Notes under the pieces: model-generated
Databases searched by the model: none
What the model was told of the DNA's origin: nothing
Seen by the model: the letters and a program-made list of their open reading frames with translations, nothing else
Part shown: piece by piece, positions 55,026-64,000 of the stretch
Numbering within the stretch: the first letter of the stretch is position 1
Layout of the letters: the number at the start of each line of letters is the position of its first letter
DNA from: Mycobacterium simiae
GTDB lineage: Bacteria > Actinomycetota > Actinomycetes > Mycobacteriales > Mycobacteriaceae
Direction: 5' to 3'
Assembly: GCF_010727605.1 (NCBI RefSeq)
Contig: NZ_AP022568.1
Coordinates: forward strand, 434,001-498,000
DNA length: 64,000 nt
Translations under genes and position numbers: made by a program

Positions 55026-56588
55026 ATGCCAGCAACCGACGTCAGCACCACGCGGACGCTCGTCGGAATGGTCGAGCTGCACGGGCAGCGGCGCCCCGAC
55101 GCCATCGCCCTGCACTACGGCGGGCAGCAGTGGTCGTGGGCGCAGTGGGCGGCGCGGATCCGACGGACCGCCGGACTCTTGCGAAACGCCGGCCTGCAGC
55201 GCGGCCAGGTGGTGGCCTTCCTGGACAAGAACCACCCCGCCTGTCTGGAGGCCCTGCTGGCGGCCACCTCGATCGGTGCGGTGGCCACGATCGTGAACTG
55301 GCGGGTCATCGGCGACGAACTCGCCCACGTACTCAACGACAGCGGCGCCCGGGTGCTTCTGGTGGGTGCCGAGCTGCGACCCGCCCTCGACGCGATCCGT
55401 ACCAAAGTGCCTGGCGTGGAGCGCATTATCGTGGTCGGCGGCGATGAGGACGAGTACGAAGGGCTGCTAGGGGCGGCGGATCCGGTCATGCCCGATCCTG
55501 ACGTCGCCGATACCGACGCGGCCCTGACGATCTACAGCTCGGGCACCACCGGACGCCCGAAAGGTGTCTTGCTGACGCAGCGCGCGCTGGTCAACCACAT
55601 CATCAACCTCTCTGGGCCGTTTCCGTTCGCCGAAGGCGACGCGAACCTGGTCGCCATGCCCCTGTTCCACGTGGGTGGGATCGCCTATGCGTTCTTCGGT
55701 ATCCGGGCGGGCGTCCCGACATTCTTGACGCGCGAACCCGACGCCGCCACGCTGATCGGCGCCTTGAAAAGCGGTGTGACGCATGCCTTTTTGGTGCCCC
55801 CGGTGATCGCCCGGTTCCTGGACGCCGGGGAGGTGGGAATCGGCGCGCTGTCAAGCCTGCGGTACCTGGTGTACGGCGCGGCGCCAATGCCGCTGCCGTT
55901 GTTGCAGCGAGCGCTCGAGGCCTGGCCGGGGATCAATTTCATCCAGGTGTACGGCCAGACCGAGCTGTGCGGGGCGATCACCGCCCTGGATGCCGAAGAC
56001 CACCGTAATTCCAGGCGTCCAGAGCTGCTGATGTCGGCGGGAAAGGCCGCCCCAGGCAATGACATTCGCATCGTGGATCCAGACACGGGTGAGCAGGTCC
56101 CCAACGGGGAGGCCGGCGAGATCTGGGTGCGCAGCGATCAGCGCATGATCGGCTATCTGAATCGGCCCGAGGCGACCGCCGAGACCATCACCGCCGGCGA
56201 TTGGCTGCGCACGGGCGACATCGGACGCATTGACGCCGAGGGCTATCTGTTCATCGAGGACCGGCTCAAGGACATGATCATCACCGGCGGGGAGAACGTG
56301 TACGGGCCCGAGGTGGAAAGCGTGCTGCAGGAGCATCCACTGATCACCGATGCCGCCATCATCGGCGTTCCCGACGAGCACTGGGGAGAATCGGTCAAGG
56401 CCATCGTGGTGGCCAGCGCCGAGGTCGAACCCGCCGAGATCATCGAGTTCTGCCGCGGGCACCTGGCCAGCTACAAATGCCCCCGCACGGTCGACTTCGT
56501 CGACGAACTGCCCCGCAACGCGAGCGGTAAGATCCTCAAAAACCAGCTTCGCGAACCCTATTGGAAGGACCGCGCCCGCAAGGTGTGA
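55026..56588 (+). CDS. Acyl-CoA synthetase/AMP-dependent ligase (FadD13-like)
   Basis: 520 residues. Motifs: IYSSGTTGRPKGVLLT, MPLFHVGGIAYAF, YGQTELCGAI, LRTGDIGRIDAEGYLFIEDRLKDMIITGGENVYGPEVESVL and the C-terminal PRNASGKILKN with the catalytic lysine. ATG 55026 is chosen because GCGGAGG lies 7 bases before it; TTG 55008 has no site. It resembles FadD13/FadD17-like ligases acting on fatty or aromatic acids, but the substrate is unknown. The downstream metallo-beta-lactamase-fold gene starts 119 bases on. Confidence 0.9.
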   Translation: MPATDVSTTRTLVGMVELHGQRRPDAIALHYGGQQWSWAQWAARIRRTAGLLRNAGLQRGQVVAFLDKNHPACLEALLAATSIGAVATIVNWRVIGDELAHVLNDSGARVLLVGAELRPALDAIRTKVPGVERIIVVGGDEDEYEGLLGAADPVMPDPDVADTDAALTIYSSGTTGRPKGVLLTQRALVNHIINLSGPFPFAEGDANLVAMPLFHVGGIAYAFFGIRAGVPTFLTREPDAATLIGALKSGVTHAFLVPPVIARFLDAGEVGIGALSSLRYLVYGAAPMPLPLLQRALEAWPGINFIQVYGQTELCGAITALDAEDHRNSRRPELLMSAGKAAPGNDIRIVDPDTGEQVPNGEAGEIWVRSDQRMIGYLNRPEATAETITAGDWLRTGDIGRIDAEGYLFIEDRLKDMIITGGENVYGPEVESVLQEHPLITDAAIIGVPDEHWGESVKAIVVASAEVEPAEIIEFCRGHLASYKCPRTVDFVDELPRNASGKILKNQLREPYWKDRARKV

Positions 56589-56707
56589 CGGCGGTTGTCC
56601 GAATCCGGTAAGAATATCGACGTCGCCTCGGGCCGCGGACCGGCCGTGTTATAGCCTGCTCCTCGACCCGATATCGATTCTCCGCGAACACATTCAGGGG
56701 CGACGGC

Positions 56708-57508
56708 ATGGCCGAAGTAATAGACGAGCAGCGCCGGGACTGTGCGATAGCTGTGCTGGGAGGCCCCACAACAGTCATCGACATCGCGGGCCGCCGGATC
56801 GTGATGGACCCGACCTTCGATCCGCCCGGTCCGCACGGCTACCTGACGAAGCTCAAAGGGCCTGTGGTGGGCGCCGATGCCCTCGGCCAAATCGACGTGG
56901 TGCTGATCAGCCACGACCAACATCCGGACAACCTGGACGACGAAGGCCGTCGGGTGGCGCTGGCCGCACCGCTGATCGTGACCCACCCCGGCGCTGCCGG
57001 ACGGCTGGGGTCCTCGGCCGTCGGGTTAAAGCCGTGGCAGTCGTATTACCTGCCGGGCGGTCCTGGACGGATTGCGGCGCAAGCGGTTCCGGCCGTGCAC
57101 GGCCCCGCCGACGGCGTGCGCGACATGGAAGGCCATGTCAACTGCGAGGTGACCGGTTTTGTGCTGTACGGACCGGGTCTGCCCACCGTCTATCTCAGCG
57201 GGGACAACGCGTCGATGAGCGCGGTCGGCGAGGTGGCCGATCGCGTGGGCGACATCGACGTCGCGGTGCTGTTCGCGGGCGCCGCGACCGTGCCGAGCAA
57301 GGAGCGCGGACGGCCGCTGACGCTGACCTCGGCGCGCGCTGCCGCGGCGGCCGAAGTACTCGGCGCCCAGACGGTGATACCGGCCCACGTGGACGGCTGG
57401 GCGCACTTCACCGAGGGCGGCAATGAGATCGCTGCGGCTTTCGACCAGGCCGGCCTCAAGCGGGTGCTGCGCACCGCCGCCCCCGGCGAATGGATCGACC
57501 TGAAGTAA
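56708..57508 (+). CDS. Metallo-beta-lactamase-fold metal-dependent hydrolase
   Basis: 266 residues of the UlaG-like metallo-beta-lactamase branch: VDPT-type strand (RIVMDPTFDP), SHDQHPDNLD (HxxxHxD motif), VPAVHGPADG, YLSGDNASM and PAHVDGWAHF with the final ligand His residues. A ribosome-binding site aggggcgac precedes the ATG. Substrate unknown; members include lactonases and phosphodiesterases. Opposite strand to the two-CxxC gene that follows. Confidence 0.85.
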   Translation: MAEVIDEQRRDCAIAVLGGPTTVIDIAGRRIVMDPTFDPPGPHGYLTKLKGPVVGADALGQIDVVLISHDQHPDNLDDEGRRVALAAPLIVTHPGAAGRLGSSAVGLKPWQSYYLPGGPGRIAAQAVPAVHGPADGVRDMEGHVNCEVTGFVLYGPGLPTVYLSGDNASMSAVGEVADRVGDIDVAVLFAGAATVPSKERGRPLTLTSARAAAAAEVLGAQTVIPAHVDGWAHFTEGGNEIAAAFDQAGLKRVLRTAAPGEWIDLK

Positions 57509-57530
57509 GGGCCCCGCGCCCCGCAACGGG

Positions 57531-57821
57531 CTACAGGAACGGCAGCGTGGCGACTTCGCTGGTCTCCGAGGCGTCGAGGACCAGATTGCGATGCTTGTCT
57601 TGGAGGGCGGTCGTCGCGTCACCCACCGGCCGATCGCACTGCGGACACCGGATGCTGAATTGCGGCTGGTCCTGTTCGTCCGGCCAGAACCGGCGCGGGC
57701 CGACCTGGGCACCGGGGTCGTAGACGACTTGCTGGTGCGGCGCTTCCTTGAGGATTCGGCCGACGGGGTGGCTCTGTGGGCATTCGAGTTTCAGCGTGCC
57801 GATGCCCTCATGATTGCTCAT
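57531..57821 (-). CDS. Small protein with a possible CxxC zinc ribbon
   Basis: 96 residues: MSNHEGIGTLKLECPQSHPVG.. with CPQSHP and a downstream IRCPQCDRPVG. Only the second is CxxC; the first has a single Cys followed by His, so a C-H-C-C metal site is possible. Pro-rich middle (PGAQVGPRRFWPDEQDQPQF). Good AAGGAG site 7 bases from the ATG. I do not recognise the family. Confidence 0.7.
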   Translation of the reverse strand: MSNHEGIGTLKLECPQSHPVGRILKEAPHQQVVYDPGAQVGPRRFWPDEQDQPQFSIRCPQCDRPVGDATTALQDKHRNLVLDASETSEVATLPFL

Positions 57822-58434
57822 CGTTGACTCCTTGACGGTCCGTGGAGGCGTTAATCCGGCTCACGTACCCTCCCATTCTCGCCGCCGACGACGGCTGTTC
57901 GCCGGGAGGTGCCGACCAGGCCGCCCGGCGACGTTGCTGACCGGACGCCGTCGGCGCCGCAGTTGCACGGGGCGACCCGGTGCGCGGCGACCGTTTGTCG
58001 CCGGTGTCCGATCGCCCAATCGCGGTCCCCGCCCGCCCCGACCTCGGTTGACGGACCCGCAGATTCCGCTCACGAGATTTTAATTGCTAGTACCCCTAAG
58101 GGAAATTTACGTTTTATGTGAGTTCACTTTGTGTTCACTATGGCGTTGCTGACGAGTCGCCGAGGTAGACGCGTCGCACAGGCGTTGTGATTGCTCAACG
58201 GCCCGAGACCGCGCGTGTGTTCGGGTGCACCGACCGTGCGACACCGGCCGTCACGAGGCACGAGGCTTCTCTGCCAACGCTGGCTAATGTCCTGACCACC
58301 AAGCAATGAGTTGCTGCCAGCCGCATCGCACACCATCGGCTGGCAGCGGCAGTCGCTGCTCGAGGTCGTTGTCAGTCGGAGCCGACGACGGTGAGCGCGC
58401 GCCGGTGGTCAGCACAAATGGGGTGGAGGAGCCA
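57822..58434. promoter_or_regulatory. Long AT-rich leader of the PPE cluster with direct repeats
   Basis: 613 bases without a convincing gene. The stretch 58070-58145 is unusually AT-rich for this genome (ttttaattgctag, ggaaatttacgttttatg). It contains GTTCACT-TTGT-GTTCACT (58122-58139), a 7-base direct repeat with 4-base spacer that matches the layout of the PhoP box (TCACAGC-N4-TCACAGC) and shares the TCAC half-site. A promoter for the PPE cluster is likely here. Confidence 0.6.
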
Positions 58435-59709
58435 ATGGAATTCGGAGCGTTACCGCCGGAGATCAACTCCGGGCGGATCTACTCTGGGCCCGGATCGGGC
58501 CCGTTGCTGGCCGCCGCGGCCGCCTGGGACGGGCTCGCCGCCGAATTACGTTCGGCGGGCGCCGTTTACGCCGCTATCGTCGCCGACCTGACGAGCACCG
58601 GCTGGTTTGGCCCGTCGTCACGATCGATGGTCGCCGCGGTGGTCCCCTACATCGCCTGGCTGAACAGCACCGCCGGCGGAGCCGAACAAACCGCCTCGCA
58701 AGCCAAGGCGGCGGCGGCGGCCTTCGAGGCGGTCTTCGCGGCCACGGTGCCGCCCCAGCTCGTCGCGGCGAACCGGGCCTTGCTGGCGGCGTTGGTGGCA
58801 AGCAACATCCTGGGTCAGAACACACCGGCGATCGCAGCCACCGAGGCCGAGTACACCGAGATGTGGGCGCAGGACGCGGCCGCGATGTACGCCTACGCCG
58901 GCGCCTCGGCCGCCGCCACCGAGCTGACCCCGTTCACCGCGTCGCCCACCACGACCGACGGCGACGGCGAGAGCAGTCAATCGACCGCGGTCGCCTCGGC
59001 GATCGAGTCCTCGGCCGCCTCCGACGTGCAATCCAAAGTCTCCGAGGCGGTTTCGCAGGCGCCGCTGGCCCTGCAAGGCCTGGTGAACGCAAACGCGATC
59101 ACCACGGCGGCGGGGGCTCAGCTGCCGTTGAACCTGACGGACATCACCGGAATTCTCAAGACCTTCAACAGCGTGATGGGCACGATCTCCGGACCGTACA
59201 CCCCGCTCGGTGTCGCCAACCTGATGAAGAACTGGTACCAGATCGCGGTCAGCATCCCCAACCTGGGAGTCGGGATTCAAGGTATCGGCCCCCTGCTGCA
59301 CCCCAAGCCACTCATCGGCGTCTTGGCGCCGCTGATGCACAGCGACCTACTCAGTGGTGCGGCGGCCGTGCATTCGGTCGGCCCGGGCGCGGTCTCGGCC
59401 GCCGCGGGCCGCGCCGGTCTGGTGGGGTCGTTGTCAGTGCCGGCCAACTGGGCCTCGGCCGTTCCCGCGATTCGGACCGTCGCCGCGGAGCTGCCCGAGA
59501 CGATGCTCGAAGCCGCTCCCGCGATGGCCGTCAACGGCCAGCAGGGCATGTTCGCTCCGACGGCGCTGTCGAGCCTGGCCGGGCGTGCCGTTGGGGCGAG
59601 TGCGACCCGCGCTGTCGCGGGGTCGACCGTCCGGGTGCCCGGCACCGTCGCGGCCGACAACATCGCGACCACCTCCACCGTCATCGTCATACCGCCGAAC
59701 GCGAAATAA
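58435..59709 (+). CDS. PPE family protein (PPE-SVP type)
   Basis: 424 residues. N-terminal PPE domain: [29 protein letters not shown] turn (TGWFGPSSR), [17 protein letters not shown] and [25 protein letters not shown]-terminal SVP motif [11 protein letters not shown]. Such proteins are exported by ESX-5 and found on the cell surface. ATG 58435 follows GGAGGAG and is preferred over a longer frame. Fourteen bases separate it from the next PPE gene. No PE partner is adjacent. Confidence 0.93.
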   Translation: MEFGALPPEINSGRIYSGPGSGPLLAAAAAWDGLAAELRSAGAVYAAIVADLTSTGWFGPSSRSMVAAVVPYIAWLNSTAGGAEQTASQAKAAAAAFEAVFAATVPPQLVAANRALLAALVASNILGQNTPAIAATEAEYTEMWAQDAAAMYAYAGASAAATELTPFTASPTTTDGDGESSQSTAVASAIESSAASDVQSKVSEAVSQAPLALQGLVNANAITTAAGAQLPLNLTDITGILKTFNSVMGTISGPYTPLGVANLMKNWYQIAVSIPNLGVGIQGIGPLLHPKPLIGVLAPLMHSDLLSGAAAVHSVGPGAVSAAAGRAGLVGSLSVPANWASAVPAIRTVAAELPETMLEAAPAMAVNGQQGMFAPTALSSLAGRAVGASATRAVAGSTVRVPGTVAADNIATTSTVIVIPPNAK

Positions 59710-59723
59710 GGGAGGGTGCGGCA

Positions 59724-61091
59724 ATGGTTTTCAGCGACTTCGCAGCACTGCCACCGGAGATCATCTCCACCCAGATCTACTCGGGCCCGGGCGCGGGTCC
59801 GTTGCTGGCGGCCGCCACGGCGTGGGAGGCGCTGGCCGCCGAGTTGCACGCCACGGCGGCCTCCTACGGTTCGGTGATCTCGGAGCTGGTCGACGAGTCG
59901 TGGACCGGTGAGTCGTCCGCGGCCATGGCCGCGGCGGCGGGCCCGTATGTGGCGTGGATGTCGGCGACGGCGGGCCAGGCCGAACAGACCGCCGCCCAGG
60001 CCAAGGCGGCGGCCGGTGCCTACGAGGCGGCCCTGGCGGCCACCGTGCCACCCATCGTGGTCGCGGCCAACCGGCTCGAGTTGGTCGAACTGCTGCAGAC
60101 CAACGTCCTGGGTCAAAACGACGCGGAGATCGCGGCGAACGAGGCCGAGTATGCCGAGATGTGGGCCCGCGATTCGGCCGCCATGTTCAGTTATGCCAGC
60201 GCGTCGCAGGCCGCCGGCGAGTTGCCGCCGTTCGAGGAGGCGCCCCCTACCACCAACGACACCGGCCAGCTGACCCAGGCCGCCGCGGCGGCTACGTCGG
60301 AGTCGAGCTCGTTGTCGTCCTGGCTGAAACAGATCGAGGACTACCTCACCTCGCTCAGCAGCCAATACACCAAGTTCTGGCAGAACCTGATCGGCGGGGC
60401 CACCGGAAGCACGGAAGTGGCGCCCTTCTGGGAGGCGCTGTATTCGAGCATGGGGCAGGTCGGCACCCAGGCGACCTGGACCAACGTCGTCAATGCCAGT
60501 TCGAGCCTGGGCATCTCACAGTGGAAGAACTTCTTCATCTATGCGCCGTGGAGCGCCGCCATGTCGAAGTCCACGCTGGGCGCCGGTCTGGCGTCACCGG
60601 GAAAGGTGGCGGCCGCCATCCCCGTCAAGCCCGTGTCGGCGGTCTTGGGCAACGCGCCGACGGTTGGGCACTTGTCGGTGCCACCGAGCTGGGCCACCGC
60701 CACCCCGGCGATCAGGCTGTCGGCGACCGCGCTGCCGGCCGCGAGCGCGGCCGCGGCCGCCGCGGCGGATTTCCCGGCGAACCTGGTCAACGAGGCGACT
60801 ATGGGCAGCCTGGCGGGTGGGGCGCTGGGCAGCCCGGCGGCCCGCGTCGTCAGCTCGACCGGCATCCAGACCCGGGCGATCACCGGCGAGCGCCGCGTCG
60901 GGCCGGTCAAGCTCGACAGCGTCATCGCCCAACTTCAGGAGCAGCCCGAGATGGTGCAGCACTGGAGCGTCGACGAGGCCGGACTCGATGATCTGGTCGC
61001 GCGGCTGACGACGACACCCGGCGTGCACGCCGTGCACGTGACGGACGGCGAAGAGATCGCGGTGGGCGGGACCGAATCCAAGTTGGGATAG
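59724..61091 (+). CDS. PPE family protein (PPE-SVP type) with C-terminal extension
   Basis: 455 residues: MVFSDFAALPPEIISTQIYSGPGAG, ESWTGESS turn, NRLELVELLQTNVLGQNDAEIAANEAEYAEMWARD, SVP motif VGHLSVPPSW. After the SVP region comes an additional segment of about 50 residues (VKLDSVIAQLQEQPEMVQHW.. to VTDGEEIAV) that is not low-complexity and looks folded. ATG 59724 has GGGAGGG 8-10 bases upstream. The longer frame is a shadow in the upstream PPE gene. Same probable ESX-5 export. Confidence 0.93.
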   Translation: MVFSDFAALPPEIISTQIYSGPGAGPLLAAATAWEALAAELHATAASYGSVISELVDESWTGESSAAMAAAAGPYVAWMSATAGQAEQTAAQAKAAAGAYEAALAATVPPIVVAANRLELVELLQTNVLGQNDAEIAANEAEYAEMWARDSAAMFSYASASQAAGELPPFEEAPPTTNDTGQLTQAAAAATSESSSLSSWLKQIEDYLTSLSSQYTKFWQNLIGGATGSTEVAPFWEALYSSMGQVGTQATWTNVVNASSSLGISQWKNFFIYAPWSAAMSKSTLGAGLASPGKVAAAIPVKPVSAVLGNAPTVGHLSVPPSWATATPAIRLSATALPAASAAAAAAADFPANLVNEATMGSLAGGALGSPAARVVSSTGIQTRAITGERRVGPVKLDSVIAQLQEQPEMVQHWSVDEAGLDDLVARLTTTPGVHAVHVTDGEEIAVGGTESKLG

Positions 61092-61176
61092 CCGCCGCGG
61101 GTTTTCAGCCGTTGTCACGAAGGGCACTCATCCGCGATAAAAACCCACAAACATGAAACGCAGCAAAGGAGGATCC

Positions 61177-61527
61177 ATGAAACTGCTGTTCGCGATTCTC
61201 GGCGTGTCGCTGAGCGTCGTAGTCGCGGCGCCCGCCTACGCCATACCCGGCGAGGACGAGGAGCCCACCGAGGAGAACAACGAGATCTTTCTCGCCGACC
61301 TGCAGAAGGTGGGCATCACCTTCCAGGACCCCGGCCAAGCGGTGAGCGCCGGTAAAGCCGTGTGCGGGTTGATCTCTCGGGGAGTCTCCGGTTTACAGCT
61401 CCTCAACGACCTCAAGGACAACAACCCCGCGCTGACCACCAACGGCGCGGCGCAGTTCGCGACGATATCGGCGAAGTCGTACTGCCCGCGCCAACTCGAG
61501 GCACCCCCGAGCGGCAAGAGCGGGTAA
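61177..61527 (+). CDS. Secreted DUF732 protein
   Basis: 116 residues. Signal peptide with hydrophobic core LLFAILGVSLSVVVAA and cleavage after AYA; the mature part has FLADLQKVGITFQDPGQAVSAGKAVCGLISRGVSG and a second Cys near the end (AKSYCP), the DUF732 pattern of small exported mycobacterial proteins. ATG 61177 follows AAAGGAGG and is preferred over ATG 61153. Lies between two PPE genes; function unknown. Confidence 0.9.
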   Translation: MKLLFAILGVSLSVVVAAPAYAIPGEDEEPTEENNEIFLADLQKVGITFQDPGQAVSAGKAVCGLISRGVSGLQLLNDLKDNNPALTTNGAAQFATISAKSYCPRQLEAPPSGKSG

Positions 61528-61541
61528 GCCGCCCGACGCGC

Positions 61542-62558
61542 ATGGCAGACAACGACTCACTGCGGCCCACGCAACGACGCGGGGCCGCGCTGCCGACCGA
61601 CACATTCGCCGCCGAGACGTGTGCCGAGCCGCGGCAGGCTGAGCAGCGATCCCCGGCGCGGCCGAATGTGACGCCGCTCTGGCCGGCAACCGAGTACGGC
61701 ACGCTGCCGCCCGAGATCAATTCCGGGCGAATACATTCCGGCCCTGGCGCGCAATCGATCGTGGCCGCAGGCGAGGCCTGGGACCGGCTGGCGGACCAAC
61801 TGGCCGACATGGCGGCCGGGTACGCTGCCGTGCGCTCGCAACTGGGTTGGACAGCGCACGACCCGGCACCGATCGCTCGCGGGTTGGCGGACCACACGGC
61901 CTGGCTGTCGGCGACCGCCGCCCGCGCGAGGCGGACAGCGTTCTACGCCAAAGTAGCTGCGAGCGTGCATGATTCGGCATTCGCAGCGACGGTGTCGCCT
62001 GACGTTATCGAGAGCAATCGTCGGCAGCGGCGCGTGCTGGCCACGACCAATCACCTCGGTCAGGCCAGCGGGGCGATCGCGGACATCGACGCCGACTACG
62101 AACAGATGTGGGCCCAGGACGCCGCCGCCATGTACGCCTACGCCCGCGCTTCCGCCGCCGTCGCGGCGCTGACACCGTTCAGCTCGCCCCCGGCAATCGC
62201 GGACTGCGACGAGCCGAGCCGGCGCAACTGGGCACTGACCGCGGCACCGGACGTGGTCGCGACCGGATCCCAGGTCGTCTCGGCCATCCCTGCCGCACTG
62301 GGCGCGCTGACCTCCGCGCCCCTGAGGACCCTCGACGCGTCGCTGTGGGCGGTGACCGCGCCGTTGTCCAAGCTGAGTTCGCTGTCGGCACCGCGGGACT
62401 TTGCCGTCAGCTACCTCAATTCCCTCAACAAGGCGGCGGCCATGCACCACGCGGCGGCCACAGTGTCGCGCGCCGGGCACAGCTCGACCCGGGCCGGGCG
62501 AGGCCGCGCGGCATCGGTGGGGCTGTTGTCGGTGCCCCCGGCATGGCCGCGAGAGTGA
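61542..62558 (+). CDS. Divergent PPE protein with N-terminal extension
   Basis: 338 residues if started at ATG 61542. A hydrophilic lead of about 50 residues (DNDSLRPTQRRGAALPTDTF..) precedes [20 protein letters not shown], and a GTG at 61668 (VTPLWPATEYG) would remove most of it; no good site favours either. The PPE domain is degraded: the usual NILGQN reads NHLGQA, and the W-x-G turn is [27 protein letters not shown] and a final SVP motif (VGLLSVPPAW) remain. It may be decaying or specialised. Confidence 0.8.
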   Translation: MADNDSLRPTQRRGAALPTDTFAAETCAEPRQAEQRSPARPNVTPLWPATEYGTLPPEINSGRIHSGPGAQSIVAAGEAWDRLADQLADMAAGYAAVRSQLGWTAHDPAPIARGLADHTAWLSATAARARRTAFYAKVAASVHDSAFAATVSPDVIESNRRQRRVLATTNHLGQASGAIADIDADYEQMWAQDAAAMYAYARASAAVAALTPFSSPPAIADCDEPSRRNWALTAAPDVVATGSQVVSAIPAALGALTSAPLRTLDASLWAVTAPLSKLSSLSAPRDFAVSYLNSLNKAAAMHHAAATVSRAGHSSTRAGRGRAASVGLLSVPPAWPRE

Positions 62559-62895
62559 ACCAGCGACCTTCCGCGTGTGAAGCGGCCAAAATAGGGATTG
62601 AGCTGCAGTTTATGTCCGTCTGCGCCCCGACTGCGACGCATTGAACTGAGCTGACTTATTCAGTTGGTCCGGCGATCGGACGCACACCGGACACGGTGAC
62701 AGCGCTAGCGACAGGGAACCCTCCACGCCAGTAGACCGCGCGCGCCCGAGGCCGCCAAGGCCGCAGGGCGGGAGAGCGCACAAGAATCCCGCAAGAATCA
62801 CGCAAGGTATCAGCGACATCGTTGCGGCAATTGCTGGAGCAGCCGTGACCGGTGACTGCTCCCGACCACTTACCGCTCGCGGGAAAGGAACCGAA
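62559..62895. other. Intergenic region before the lipoprotein gene
   Basis: 337 bases with no gene seen. An inverted repeat AACTGA..TCAGTT spans 62644-62665 (10-base loop, no T tract, so not a clear terminator). Tandem gcaagaatc units with 11-base period occur at about 62779-62807 and could be a direct-repeat regulator site. Confidence 0.45.
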
Positions 62896-64000
62896 ATGAT
62901 GACGAGTTCGCGCCGCTCCACCGCCGGCCACGAAGCCCCGCGGCCCGGTGCCGACGGTGCATCAGTCCCGGGGAGGACATGGCGACGTCGCGCTGGGATC
63001 GTCGCGCTGGCCGCGGTTCTGGCGGCTGGGTGCTCGTCGAACGATGCGACCGCATCGCACCAAGCGCCGGGTAACCCCACGACGTCCGCGCCGACCGCGG
63101 CTGCAGAGATGGCGGCTCATGGTGTCGAGAAATCGATCGGCGACGTGCCCTGGTCGCAAGTCGGTCCGGGCTGGATGCTCGCCACCTGGAGTCCCGCCGT
63201 GAGCACGCCTCCCGGCGTGTCGCCGCCTCCCGGCTCGCCGGCGCGCGACACGGTCCCCGTCACCCTGTACCTCGTCGACCCCGCGGGCGGTCGCTACGCG
63301 ATCACCACCTTCCCGCCGAATACTGAACCCCATGGGGTCGAGTGGTCGGGCGACGGCGGCCACGCCGTTTGGGCCTCCGCGGGCCCCGGAAAATCGACGG
63401 TGGTCACCGAGCTCGACCTGCACAACGGCGCCCGCACCACATTCACCGTTAACGGCTCGTATGTCGCCCCTCGCTTCACGCGCCCCGACGGCAAGGCGCT
63501 GCTGCTGACAGTGGACAAAAAACTGATGCGGGTCGACCTGGCCGGCAACCCGCAGCTGACCTATCCGACCGACAAGCTTGCGAGCGCCTTCAAAGGTCGG
63601 TATCTCTCAACCCCGGACGGCACGCAGCTGGTGCTGGGTACCGCCTCCGGCCTTGCTCTGATGGCCAACGACGGAACAGTCGGTAAGGAGCTGTCGTCCG
63701 CGGCAGGAAGCTGCTCACCAGTGCGATGGTGGGACACCGGCGCGAAAACCGTCCTTGCCAGCTGCAGCGCCGCAAACCAGCGCTCACGACTCTGGCTGGT
63801 CCCCATCGACGGTTCAGCACCGACCGCGCTGACCGCCCCGATAACGGACCCGGCGTCGCACGACACCGGTGACATAAGCGCATGGCAACTGCCGGCCGGC
63901 ACCTATGTCCAGTACGCGGGCGGATGCGGGGCCATCCACCTCGGCAAGCTCAACCCCGATGGCACGGTGTCCAAGGTGTCGGTGCCCAATGTCGATCCGA
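62896..64000 (+). CDS. Secreted lipoprotein with TolB-like repeats (3' partial)
   Basis: Runs off the right edge with no stop, about 368 codons seen. ATG 62896 follows AAAGGA. Signal peptide of Arg-rich n-region (TWRRRAG) and hydrophobic core ending in lipobox LAAGC, so the protein is lipidated and outside the membrane. The mature part has a Ser/Thr/Pro linker, then GDVPWSQVGPGWMLATWSP and repeated short beta segments (VEWSGDGGHAVWAS, RPDGKALLLTVDKK, STPDGTQLVLGT) that suggest a beta-propeller of TolB type. Function unknown. Confidence 0.8.
   Translation, partial: MMTSSRRSTAGHEAPRPGADGASVPGRTWRRRAGIVALAAVLAAGCSSNDATASHQAPGNPTTSAPTAAAEMAAHGVEKSIGDVPWSQVGPGWMLATWSPAVSTPPGVSPPPGSPARDTVPVTLYLVDPAGGRYAITTFPPNTEPHGVEWSGDGGHAVWASAGPGKSTVVTELDLHNGARTTFTVNGSYVAPRFTRPDGKALLLTVDKKLMRVDLAGNPQLTYPTDKLASAFKGRYLSTPDGTQLVLGTASGLALMANDGTVGKELSSAAGSCSPVRWWDTGAKTVLASCSAANQRSRLWLVPIDGSAPTALTAPITDPASHDTGDISAWQLPAGTYVQYAGGCGAIHLGKLNPDGTVSKVSVPNVDP

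Overview
The window is high-G+C actinobacterial DNA and reads as a chromosome segment of a slow-growing Mycobacterium other than M. tuberculosis. From about 1.5 to 43 kb the gene order follows the M. tuberculosis block Rv2583c to Rv2621c closely. It carries mycobacteria-specific families (PE, PPE, PE-PPE hydrolases, PimA, PgsA1, DUF732) and the stop/start overlaps (ATGA, GTGA, TTGA) usual in these genomes. The species cannot be fixed from the sequence alone.

Layout. 0-1.5 kb: a Ser/Thr kinase fused to a cyclophilin domain, cut by the left edge, at the place where M. tuberculosis has ppiB. 1.5-9.6 kb: relA, apt, a solute-binding lipoprotein, secF, secD and yajC on the minus strand (stringent response, purine salvage, Sec export). 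9.8-14.9 kb: gabT and a carboxylic acid reductase (fadD9/car) ending in a clear hairpin terminator. 14.9-18.4 kb: two membrane proteins and ruvCAB with a LexA-type SOS box. 18.5-21.6 kb: DUF4178, DUF2617, DUF4247 and a membrane spermidine-synthase-like protein. 21.7-27 kb: YebC, a small acidic protein, a cytochrome P450, then pdxS-tesB2-pdxT (pyridoxal phosphate synthase). 27.3-32.1 kb: a duplicated module of PPE gene plus PE-domain serine hydrolase. 32.1-38.6 kb: the tightly overlapping thrS, HIT, pgsA1, acyltransferase, pimA and Nudix operon that starts phosphatidylinositol mannoside synthesis. 38.7-43.5 kb: thioesterase, aldo-keto reductase, DUF1990, nitronate monooxygenase, cupin, membrane protein and a cysteine-containing regulator divergent from a methyltransferase remnant.

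43.5-57.8 kb is a more variable mixture: an EthR-like regulator, a frameshifted permease, two acyl-CoA synthetases, an SGNH hydrolase/DedA pair, TetR with a STAS protein, a GCS2-type ligase, a TauE exporter, a small catalase, an SDR next to a LysR regulator, a metallo-beta-lactamase-fold protein and a two-CxxC small protein. 58.4-62.6 kb is a PPE, PPE, DUF732, PPE cluster behind a 600-base AT-rich leader that contains a PhoP-box-like direct repeat. The window ends inside a lipoprotein gene.

No rRNA, tRNA, insertion sequence, prophage or CRISPR array was seen. The most unusual items are the kinase-cyclophilin fusion, the duplicated PPE/hydrolase module, the period-11 palindromic repeats upstream of thrS, the methyltransferase remnant that keeps its operator and start region, and the loss of two expected syntenic genes (DUF350 and pdxH). 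No wholly new defence or biosynthetic system is claimed.
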